From NCBI GenBank assembly GCA_030831135.1, contig JAURLR010000087.1, positions 1-9,865 of the forward strand: DNA of 9,865 bases. The letters run 5' to 3'. Origin of the DNA: Alphaproteobacteria bacterium. Its GTDB lineage: Bacteria; Pseudomonadota; Alphaproteobacteria; UBA6615. Position 1 is the stretch's first letter, and every line of letters starts with the position of its first letter. Below the pieces are notes generated by a model. That model worked only from the letters and a program-made list of their open reading frames with translations, did not search any database and was not told where the DNA came from. The translations under genes and the position numbers were made by a program. Shown in pieces: positions 1 through 5,600 of this stretch.

Positions 1-103
1 GCCCTTCGTGCCCTGTACGCGCTCGGCATTCGAGGGTTGACCCGACCGGTTTCTTAGGCTTCTGGACTGACCCAACGATGCGCTTCGTTGCGATTTTCTG
101 CAA
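1..103. other. Left flank, no supported gene
   Basis: No complete gene is visible here. On the plus strand, frame 1 is open from the window edge to a TAG at 55-57 and reads as 18 residues ending LTRPVS, so this could be the C-terminus of a gene lying outside the window. Frame 3 is also open for 34 codons to a TAG at 105-107. Neither can be assigned to a family from so little sequence. A weak hairpin follows at 73-90. Confidence 0.2.
73..97 (+). terminator. Possible weak plus-strand terminator
   Basis: CAACGA (73-78) pairs with TCGTTG (85-90) across a 6-nt loop and is followed by CGATTTT. The stem is only 6 bp and not GC-rich, so it is weak as an intrinsic terminator. Its place after the possible gene end at 57 is the only contextual support. 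On the minus strand no T-run follows, so it is unlikely to serve the hydrolase gene. Confidence 0.22.
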
Positions 104-1285
104 CTAGTGCTGCAGAAAAGCCTGCATCTCCTGAATGGCTCGCTGCCAAGCGTCTTCCTGATTCATGACCAGGTGATTGGTGCTATCGAGTGAAACGAAG
201 TGGGAATTTGGGACGCGGGCAGCCATGAACCTAGCTTCGCTGACAGGCGCCACCATATCATGTTCAGAGTGAATGATCAGTGTTGGCACCTGTACGTGCT
301 TGAGGTGATGTGAGACGTCAATCCCATCGATCGTTTCGCGTAGGCGTACAGCATTATCCGGTGATGTGCCCGTTCGCTGGATATCGGTCCACCAACTGAT
401 CTGTTCGTCCGTGGCCTCCGGCAGGTACATTGAGGCAAACATGTCGCGGAACGGCGAATTCTCCTTGCCCCAGCCCTGACGCATCAAGGTTAAGAACGCT
501 TCACTTTCGGCGCGGTTTTCATCGTTCCCGCGCATGCGCCGCCCGCGTGCAAACCCGCCCCAAAGTATCAGGTGGGTGACGCGATCGGGATTGCGGACCG
601 TATAGTCGATCGCGATGGCGGCACCCTGAGAGATGCCGAGCAATGCAAAGGATTCCTGATTGCTTGCTTCGATGACGGTTTCCAGATCCGTTACGAAGTC
701 CTTGAAACTGATGTCACCGACATCCCAGTTCGCAAGTCCAACTCCACGTGAATCGTATCGCAAAAGGCTGTGTTTTACCGAGAGTGCTTGAAACAGGGGT
801 CTCCAGACAGGGCTGGTCCAGTCATGTTCGAGGTGGTTCAGCCAGTTGGCGACCTTGATAAGTGTGGGGCCCTGACCAGAGGTGGAGAACGGCAGGTCAA
901 TACCGTCTGGTGTCGTGCAATATCGTACTTGGGGTGATGGGATGTCTGGTTTGGGAACATCCGTCGAGGGCGCGACGGTGTCATCGATCCGTGCGATAAA
1001 CTGGAACCCGCGTCGCGACACAGTTCGGATTACGCCTTGTTTGGAACCAGAGTCACCAACAGCGTGGCGTGCGGCGCTGATGCGGCTACTGAGAGTCGCA
1101 TCGGAGACGATTCGACCGTCCCATATAGCTTCGATCACGTCATCTTTCGAAACCACACGATCACGATTTTCGATCAGAAATTCCAGCAGCGCGAATACCT
1201 GCGGTTCCGTTGGAACAACATCACCATTGCGGGTGAGTTCGAAACGATCAGGATCAAGTGTGTAGGCCCCGAATTTGTGTGTCAT
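104..1285 (-). CDS. Winged-helix (OmpR/PhoB-type) – alpha/beta hydrolase fusion protein
   Basis: A 393-residue cytoplasmic protein with no signal peptide or membrane segment. Residues about 5-98 form a Trans_reg_C winged-helix DNA-binding domain, including the PxxFxLLxFLIEN core and the RTVSRRGFQF wing. No receiver domain precedes it. After a Pro-rich linker (about 104-120), residues 122-393 form an alpha/beta hydrolase: nucleophile elbow G217-I-S219-Q-G221, acid Asp343 in SEHDMVAP and His371 in STNHLV, a complete Ser-Asp-His triad. It is therefore probably an active esterase/lactonase-type enzyme or a ligand-binding hydrolase fold controlling DNA binding. The ATG at 1285 is chosen over an upstream TTG at 1324 because GGAG lies about 10 nt before it and the winged helix begins right after. 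Such fusions are known in Proteobacteria, but the substrate and regulon here are unknown. Hand-counted GC (about 55%) is lower than downstream genes. Confidence 0.88.
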   Translation of the reverse strand: MTHKFGAYTLDPDRFELTRNGDVVPTEPQVFALLEFLIENRDRVVSKDDVIEAIWDGRIVSDATLSSRISAARHAVGDSGSKQGVIRTVSRRGFQFIARIDDTVAPSTDVPKPDIPSPQVRYCTTPDGIDLPFSTSGQGPTLIKVANWLNHLEHDWTSPVWRPLFQALSVKHSLLRYDSRGVGLANWDVGDISFKDFVTDLETVIEASNQESFALLGISQGAAIAIDYTVRNPDRVTHLILWGGFARGRRMRGNDENRAESEAFLTLMRQGWGKENSPFRDMFASMYLPEATDEQISWWTDIQRTGTSPDNAVRLRETIDGIDVSHHLKHVQVPTLIIHSEHDMVAPVSEARFMAARVPNSHFVSLDSTNHLVMNQEDAWQRAIQEMQAFLQH

Positions 1286-1320
1286 CGGTCTAATGCTCCA
1301 CCCGGAAAAACCAGAAAATC

Positions 1321-1348
1321 TCAAGACTAAATCAAGGAAACCTTCAAG
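1321..1348. promoter_or_regulatory. Three helically phased TCAAG direct repeats, candidate operator
   Basis: TCAAG occurs at 1321-1325, 1332-1336 and 1344-1348, spaced 11 and 12 bp, so all three lie on about the same face of the helix. On the minus strand they read CTTGA followed by T-rich sequence. OmpR/PhoB-type winged helices characteristically bind direct repeats at about 11-bp spacing. These repeats sit 36-63 bp upstream of the winged-helix–hydrolase gene, between it and the divergent small ORF. An autoregulatory site is an inference. No convincing -35/-10 pair was found in this gap. Confidence 0.35.
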
Positions 1349-1403
1349 CAGCCCCCATTTGCCTGACCTAGTCTGAACCTGTCACTCAAAGAGGAAGCAG
1401 GCC

Positions 1404-1625
1404 ATGACCGAAACCACGAATATTCAACGCTTGTCCGATGGTTCCATCGACTTTCAGCACTATGAACGTCTCGGGCGTTCTCTGCACGGACAAGCTGTGC
1501 GCAAGACAAGTCGCAATGTTGCGACCATTCCGGGTCGAACGCTCACCCGGCTTTCCGAACGATTTCTGGGGTTTCGGAGGTGGTGCGGCTACCCGTCGTC
1601 GCGGATGTCGTCGAAGACCTTGTAG
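1404..1625 (+). CDS. Small hypothetical protein, 73 aa
   Basis: A short basic protein beginning MTETTNIQRLSDGSIDFQHY. The ATG is preceded by a purine-rich GAGGAAGCAGG stretch that fits a ribosome binding site. The N-terminal DGSIDFxHYxxxxRxLxxQAVR pattern resembles short uncharacterised alphaproteobacterial proteins that read D-G-x-I-D-Y-x-x-Y followed by an Arg-rich helix; this resemblance is from memory and not tested. The C-terminal half is Arg/Leu-rich (TLTRLSERFLGFRRW) and could form an amphipathic helix. The last 37 bp overlap the 3' end of the convergent dehydrogenase gene, and two hairpins lie within the coding region, so the real gene might be shorter or not translated. It is divergent from the HTH-hydrolase gene and may share its control region. 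No function is proposed. Confidence 0.5.
   Translation: MTETTNIQRLSDGSIDFQHYERLGRSLHGQAVRKTSRNVATIPGRTLTRLSERFLGFRRWCGYPSSRMSSKTL
1511..1550. repeat. Two adjacent perfect inverted repeats near convergent gene ends
   Basis: TCGCAA (1511-1516) and TTGCGA (1519-1524) are separated by only 2 nt. CCGGGT (1530-1535) and ACCCGG (1545-1550) flank a 9-nt loop and are followed by CTTTCC. They lie 39-78 bp beyond the stop of the minus-strand dehydrogenase and within the small plus-strand ORF. On the minus strand no T-run follows, so a standard terminator is not shown. They could be a weak or factor-dependent transcription end for either gene, or coincidental. Confidence 0.35.
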
Positions 1626-2476
1626 AGCAGCGAGTAGTCGTCTTCGGCCATGCCGCGTTCGATGGCCTTGTTCAGGAAGGTGCTGGTTTCCTTGGCGTAG
1701 CGCGCATCCATGCCCAGGCCTTCGGCCATGCGTACGACCATCCCCAGATCCTTGTTGAGGTTGTAGACCCGGGAGCGGGCATCCCAGGTTTCCGACAGGA
1801 TATGCCGGGGGAAGCGCGCTTCGCTGGAATAGGATCGTGCGTTGGATGTGTTGAAGACATCGATCATGTCCGAAAGCTTCAGCCCCGCGCGCTCGGCCAT
1901 CCGGCCCGCCTCACAGGTGGTCAGGAAAATCGAATGGGTGACCATGTTGTGGATCAGCTTCATGGCGTGCCCGGCCCCCACGGCACCGAGAAAGTACATG
2001 TTGTCCGCGATCGCTTCGAGCTTTGACCGGCAGGTCTCGAAGGTGGCTTCGTCGCCGCCGATCATCAGGGTCAGGGTTCCGGCATCCGCGCCGGTGGCCC
2101 CGCCGCTCATGGCCGCGTCGAGATACTGGATGCCCGCTTTGGTGGCGCGTGCTGCAAGGCGCTTGGTATCGTCGGGGAAAGAGGTGGTCAGGTCATAGAC
2201 CACGGTGCCCGGTGCGGCCTGGGCCAGTACCCCGTCTGGTCCTTCAAACGAGGCTTCGATCTCCGGCGTGGCGGGAACCACGTAAACCATCATGGCTCCT
2301 GCGGCTGCCATCTCCCCGGGAGATGCGACTTCGATATTATCGAGTGCGGCAAGATTGTTTCGGGCATCTTCGCTGATGTCCCAGATGGCCGTGGTATGGC
2401 CGGCCTTGGCGAAATTGGTTGCGATACCCCGGCCCATATTGCCGAGACCGATGACCCCGATTGCGGGTTTCGTCAT
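1589..2476 (-). CDS. NAD(P)-dependent oxidoreductase, 3-hydroxyisobutyrate dehydrogenase family
   Basis: A 295-residue beta-hydroxyacid dehydrogenase, the usual length for the family, which oxidises or reduces short beta-hydroxy acids such as 3-hydroxyisobutyrate or tartronate semialdehyde. An N-terminal Rossmann domain carries G10-L-G12-N-M-G15. The substrate-binding signature is present as DAAMSGGATGADAGTL (120-135), with Ala in place of the usual Pro-Val. The catalytic lysine is K173 in GAGHAMKLIHNM, with N177 after it. The C-terminal all-helical dimerisation domain is complete. The ATG follows AAGGAG at good spacing. It is the last gene of the minus-strand module, starting 27 bp after the GntR stop, so co-transcription is likely. 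Specificity within the family cannot be read from the sequence; neither mmsB nor garR is claimed. Confidence 0.9.
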   Translation of the reverse strand: MTKPAIGVIGLGNMGRGIATNFAKAGHTTAIWDISEDARNNLAALDNIEVASPGEMAAAGAMMVYVVPATPEIEASFEGPDGVLAQAAPGTVVYDLTTSFPDDTKRLAARATKAGIQYLDAAMSGGATGADAGTLTLMIGGDEATFETCRSKLEAIADNMYFLGAVGAGHAMKLIHNMVTHSIFLTTCEAGRMAERAGLKLSDMIDVFNTSNARSYSSEARFPRHILSETWDARSRVYNLNKDLGMVVRMAEGLGMDARYAKETSTFLNKAIERGMAEDDYSLLYKVFDDIRDDG

Positions 2477-2503
2477 GATGTTTCTCCTTCAAGGCCGGCG
2501 GGG

Positions 2504-3280
2504 TTATCCGCGTTCGGCAACATATGTGTAATCGGTGGTGTTGCAGCGGCTCACACGCCACTCCACGGGCCGGCCGTTGATGGTCACGGCAACCCGGTCG
2601 ATTTCCAGCAGGGGGGCATCGGGCATGATGCCGAGCAATTGTGCTTCCAGCGCGTCTGCCGCCACGGCGGAGACGGATTCCGAGGCTTTTGCGACGGTGA
2701 TGCCGTATTCGCCCTGGTAGAAGCGATAGAGGTTCTCCGGCAGTTTCAGATCGTCGCCCAGACCCGGGAACAAGTCCCGGGGGACGGTCAATCGTTCGAC
2801 GATTACCGGACGGTTGCGCAGCTCGCGCACACGGTGCAATGCAAAAACATGATCGCCCTTGCCGAGTTGCAGCCGGTGGCGCTCGGTCTCGGTGGCGCGG
2901 CGTTGTTCACAGGCCAGAACATGGCTGTTGGGCATGCTCTGGTCGCCATCGCGACTCTTGAGGTTGAAGTACAGGAACAGGGCGCGGCGTTCGGTGTATT
3001 TCGACACGAAGGTGCCACGTCCCTGACGGCGCTCGAGCAGGTTTTCCGCGACCATGTCGTTCAGCGCCTTGCGCACGGTGCCCTGGCTGACCGAAAGCTC
3101 GGCGGCCAGCTCAAATTCGCTTGGCAGGGCCTCGCCCGGCTTCCAGTAATTCTCGATCAGGCGGTGGCGGATGACCTCTTCGACCTGCGCATAAAGCGGT
3201 TTTCCCGGCACGCGTATGAGGCGTGGCGGTTTGGTCGCTTTCTTGGCTTTTGCCTTACCGGTTTTGGCTTTTTGCGCCAT
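2504..3280 (-). CDS. GntR-family repressor, HutC/UTRA type
   Basis: A 258-residue transcription factor. The N-terminal 20 residues are a Lys/Ala-rich tail (AQKAKTGKAKAKKATK), likely flexible and DNA-contacting. A GntR winged helix spans about 27-92, with PLYAQVEEVIRHRL, PGEALPSEFELAAEL and SQGTVRKALNDMVAENLLERRQ in order, then the GRGTFV wing end. Residues about 98-255 fit a UTRA effector domain, including the late IDRVAV and GRPVEWRVSR strands; UTRA domains bind small metabolites such as sugars, phosphosugars or acids. The start at 3280 is preferred over a GTG at 3322 because GGAGAGG precedes it, and because the predicted promoter would put the GTG almost at the transcription start. It lies inside the operon it probably controls, between the YciI-like and dehydrogenase genes. 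Its ligand is unknown, but is presumably the substrate of the neighbouring enzymes. Confidence 0.9.
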   Translation of the reverse strand: MAQKAKTGKAKAKKATKPPRLIRVPGKPLYAQVEEVIRHRLIENYWKPGEALPSEFELAAELSVSQGTVRKALNDMVAENLLERRQGRGTFVSKYTERRALFLYFNLKSRDGDQSMPNSHVLACEQRRATETERHRLQLGKGDHVFALHRVRELRNRPVIVERLTVPRDLFPGLGDDLKLPENLYRFYQGEYGITVAKASESVSAVAADALEAQLLGIMPDAPLLEIDRVAVTINGRPVEWRVSRCNTTDYTYVAERG

Positions 3281-3336
3281 GAACCGTTTCGCCTCTCCGG
3301 TTGGCCGCGTATCCGAAGGCACGCTGGAAGGCAGAT

Positions 3337-3366
3337 TTAATACGTTCTCAGGCGCAAAGGCGTCAA
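3337..3366 (-). promoter_or_regulatory. Sigma70-like promoter for the GntR gene
   Basis: On the minus strand TTGACG (3366-3361) and TATTAA (3342-3337) are separated by 18 bp, 5/6 and 4/6 matches to consensus. They sit in the 96-bp gap between the YciI-like stop and the GntR ATG, giving a leader of about 50 nt. This suggests the repressor and last dehydrogenase can be transcribed independently of the upstream two genes. Confidence 0.45.
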
Positions 3367-3376
3367 TGAGCAGGGG

Positions 3377-3772
3377 TCAGATAACCTCCCGGGATCCCGA
3401 TGCAAAGCCGACCTTTACCGTCAGGGTGCCTTCATTCACGATCCAGGGGCGCACCCGATAGCTGCGTGCTCCTGCCGCGTGCATCGGGTCGGCTGCCGCG
3501 ATGGCTTCGGCCTGTTCGAGCGAATCCGCCCGCACCACCACCATGCCTTCGCCAGACCACGTGACGCCGCCGTCATCGGCGACCGGACCGGCGGCAAACA
3601 TCACGCCGGTATCCTCGAGCATGCGCTGATAGGCCAGATGCTCCTTGATATTGGCCTGAATGGGCTCCATGCCGGCGACCGGGGTGGTCGCGACGACAAA
3701 CAATTGCTTGCCGAGCAGGCCGTTGGTGCGGGCCCGCTCAAGCATGTGTTCCCAGGGATAGGTGTCTGACAT
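3377..3772 (-). CDS. YciI-like (YCII-related) domain protein
   Basis: A 131-residue protein with a ferredoxin-like YCII domain spanning about 22-115. Diagnostic elements are the beta strand QLFVVAT, a helix with KEHLAYQRMLEDTG (His45), the AAGPV turn (60-64), GMVVVRADSLEQAEAIAAADP, and the terminal H98-AAGARSYRVRPW segment. Characterised members include lactone-handling or dehydrochlorinating enzymes in aromatic pathways and proteins of unknown role, so activity cannot be assigned. The ATG has AGGA upstream. The gene starts 27 bp after the stop of the Gfo/Idh gene, so the two are almost certainly co-transcribed. An isomerase or hydrolase step following the dehydrogenase is a plausible inference only. 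Confidence 0.85.
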   Translation of the reverse strand: MSDTYPWEHMLERARTNGLLGKQLFVVATTPVAGMEPIQANIKEHLAYQRMLEDTGVMFAAGPVADDGGVTWSGEGMVVVRADSLEQAEAIAAADPMHAAGARSYRVRPWIVNEGTLTVKVGFASGSREVI

Positions 3773-3799
3773 GTCGGATTTTCCTGTTTGCGGTCGGCG

Positions 3800-4921
3800 C
3801 TATTCGTAGAAGGCGTCGAGATTGAGGGGCATGTCCAGGCGTTCGTTGCGTCGGGCCGACAGGTCCATCGCCATGGTCATGATCAGGTTGCGATGGCCGT
3901 CATGGGCCGTGGCGTGGGGGGTGTCCATGCCCGTATACAGGCGCTGGTACCAGGATACGGTCTCTTCGCGCATCGGGCCCCAGAGCTGGCCGTTGTAGAT
4001 GTCGCCGGGCGGGTAGCTGGTCATGAAGTCGACATGGCGCTGGAACTCCGGCGTGAATCCGTCCGGCGCATAGCCTGCCCCCTGGGGGATTTCACTGGCG
4101 ATCACCAGATCGCGATGGGTGTCCTCGATGTCGATAACGCCCTTGTCGCCGATGATTCCGATTTCCAGCCCGTAGACAGCGCCCGGCCAGACCACGGGCG
4201 CAGCCCATGAAATGTTCATGGAGAACATCGTGCCGTCATCCATGGTAAAGATGCCGAAGGTCGAATCCTTGGTGCCGTATTGCGAGAGCGCCTTGTCGTT
4301 GGACTGGGCATAGACCGAGACCGGCGTCTTGCCTTCCATCAGCCACATGCACATGTCGAGCGCATGGGTGCCCGAGACCACCATGGGGGTCAGGTTCTGG
4401 CGCTGGTTGGTGCGCTGGACGGTGGCGATGGGCACCATCCGGTTCATCAGCGCGCGGGTGACGACGCCTGTGACCTCACCGATCTGGCCCGTCTGAAGGC
4501 GTTCCTTGACCGTCAGAAAACGGCGGCGAAAGCGCTGGGTATAGCCGACCACGGCGTCCACCTTGTTGGCCTCGATGGCATCGAGCACCTGACGTGACTC
4601 CCGGGCATCGGTCGCCAGCGGTTTCTCAATGAACAGCGCGTGTCCGGCATTGGCCGCCGCGATGGTGGGCGCGCCATGATGGTTTTCATCGGTGGCGATG
4701 ATGACGGCATCCACTTCGGGGCGCGCGATCAGTTCCTCGAAATCAGCGGTTTTGAAATCCGCATCGACATCGTCTGCCAGACGGTCCAGCAGGTCTTCCT
4801 TCACGTCGCACAGGCCGATCCAGCCGATACCGGGATAGTCCCGTGCAAACTCTGCCCGGATACGTCCAATGGTGCCGCAGCCGATCACCGCAAGTCCGAG
4901 GGTTTTTCTGTTTTCAGTCAT
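3800..4921 (-). CDS. Gfo/Idh/MocA-family NAD(P)-dependent dehydrogenase
   Basis: A 373-residue cytoplasmic oxidoreductase of the family that oxidises sugars, inositols and related polyols. The Rossmann motif is VIGCGTIGR (G14, G16, G19), the family EKP motif is E99-K100-P101 in LFIEKPLA, and the C-terminal domain has GTHALDMCMWLM (184-195) with His186 and Asp189 at the usual active-site positions. The ATG at 4921 follows AGGGAG. An in-frame ATG at 5005 would add 28 non-conserved residues and coincides with the predicted promoter, so it is rejected. This is the first gene of the minus-strand module. No signal peptide or Tat motif is seen. The myo-inositol dehydrogenase-like part of the family fits best by eye, but the absence of other inositol genes means the substrate remains open. 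Confidence 0.9.
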   Translation of the reverse strand: MTENRKTLGLAVIGCGTIGRIRAEFARDYPGIGWIGLCDVKEDLLDRLADDVDADFKTADFEELIARPEVDAVIIATDENHHGAPTIAAANAGHALFIEKPLATDARESRQVLDAIEANKVDAVVGYTQRFRRRFLTVKERLQTGQIGEVTGVVTRALMNRMVPIATVQRTNQRQNLTPMVVSGTHALDMCMWLMEGKTPVSVYAQSNDKALSQYGTKDSTFGIFTMDDGTMFSMNISWAAPVVWPGAVYGLEIGIIGDKGVIDIEDTHRDLVIASEIPQGAGYAPDGFTPEFQRHVDFMTSYPPGDIYNGQLWGPMREETVSWYQRLYTGMDTPHATAHDGHRNLIMTMAMDLSARRNERLDMPLNLDAFYE

Positions 4922-4995
4922 GGTCCGTTCGCTCCCTGAAGCCTGTTCCTGATTCGCGTTATTCCTTACCCGATACGGTGTCGCGATTGGGTGCA

Positions 4996-5006
4996 GGTAT
5001 ACCATG
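4996..5006 (-). promoter_or_regulatory. Candidate extended -10 promoter with overlapping GGTATACC palindrome
   Basis: On the minus strand TGGTATACC provides an extended -10 (TG-N-TATACC) with no recognisable -35, which is typical of extended -10 promoters. The same bases form the 8-bp palindrome GGTATACC (4996-5003). HutC-type repressors often bind palindromes with a GGT…ACC outline overlapping core promoters, so this is a possible operator for the GntR protein of this module. An 8-bp palindrome is expected by chance about once in a gap this size, so support is contextual. Confidence 0.3.
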
Positions 5007-5073
5007 ACATCGCTTGGCGTCCCTGTTCCGATGCGTCAAAACAGCCGCGCGCAAGAGGGAGTACGCGAGGCCG

Positions 5074-5102
5074 TGGTCATGAGGTCCGGAGTCCGGCAAA
5101 AT
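5074..5102 (+). promoter_or_regulatory. Weak candidate promoter for the hprK operon
   Basis: TGGTCA (5074-5079) and CAAAAT (5097-5102) are separated by 17 bp, each a 4/6 match. They would give a leader of about 29 nt before the hprK ATG. The spacer contains the interrupted palindrome CCGGA-G-TCCGG (5086-5096), a conceivable regulator site. Both elements are weak and unproven. Confidence 0.25.
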
Positions 5103-5137
5103 CTGGCTGATTCGAGATGCGGCTGTCAGGAGCAAGA

Positions 5138-5578
5138 ATGATTCGTGTACACGGAACGACGGTCGCGTTTCCCGATGCCGGGAGCTGGTGCGCGGTCCTG
5201 CTGCGCGGACCGTCAGGTGCGGGAAAATCCGATCTGGCGTTGCGTCTCATGGAGTCTGGCGCGCGGCTGGTTGCCGATGACCAGACCGAACTGGATGCCT
5301 CTGAGGGTCTGCTTCTGGCGTCCGCGCCCGCCACGCTCGCAGGTCAGATCGAAGTGCGCGGCATCGGGATCATCGAGCGACCTTACCTGGACCGCACGCC
5401 GCTGGTTCTGGTGTGTGATCTGTGTTCGCCCGAGCAGGTTCCCCGGATGCCGTCTTTGGAGACGGTCGTCCTGGCCGGACACGATCTGCCCCTGCTTCGG
5501 GTTGCGCCCTTCGAATCTTCAGCGCCCATCGAGGTTCGTCTTGGCGTCGAGGCCATGCGACGCGGTATAGTTGGATGA
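5138..5578 (+). CDS. hprK: Short-form HPr kinase/phosphorylase
   Basis: A 146-residue protein equal to the catalytic domain of HprK, without the N-terminal domain of the roughly 310-residue Firmicutes enzyme; this truncated form is normal in Alphaproteobacteria. Walker A is G24-PSGAGKS31. The acidic pair D47-D48 in LVADDQTEL and the HprK signature IEVRGIGII (71-79) are intact. It phosphorylates a serine of HPr using ATP and can reverse the reaction. The ATG at 5138 is chosen over one at 5117 because AGGAG lies 7 nt upstream. It is the first gene of the hprK–rapZ–EIIA–HPr block. The chvG/chvI two-component genes often found just upstream in this class are absent; a divergent dehydrogenase operon occupies that place. 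Confidence 0.93.
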   Translation: MIRVHGTTVAFPDAGSWCAVLLRGPSGAGKSDLALRLMESGARLVADDQTELDASEGLLLASAPATLAGQIEVRGIGIIERPYLDRTPLVLVCDLCSPEQVPRMPSLETVVLAGHDLPLLRVAPFESSAPIEVRLGVEAMRRGIVG

Positions 5579-5600
5579 AATTTCAACCTGGTGTTTGATG
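5575..5600 (+). other. hprK–rapZ junction with a 7-codon mini-ORF linking stop and start
   Basis: The hprK TGA overlaps an ATG (ATGA, 5575-5578). That frame reads MKFQPGV and stops at TGA 5596-5598, which itself overlaps the rapZ ATG (TGATG, 5596-5600). No strong ribosome binding site precedes rapZ, so termination–reinitiation through this mini-ORF is a possible way to couple rapZ translation to hprK. The arrangement could also be chance. Confidence 0.3.

Noticed and set aside
1327..1509. 60-codon minus-strand open frame
   Set aside because: Covers the divergent regulatory gap and the small ORF antisense, with no ribosome binding site and no recognisable composition.
2396..3340. 314-codon plus-strand open frame opposite the GntR and dehydrogenase genes
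   Set aside because: It spans two well-supported minus-strand genes and their gap, and its translation is low-complexity His/Gln/Ala/Gly-rich without domains.
3800..5005. 401-residue form of the Gfo/Idh protein starting at 5005
   Set aside because: The extra 28 residues lack family similarity, the ATG at 4921 has a proper ribosome binding site, and the upstream ATG coincides with the candidate promoter.
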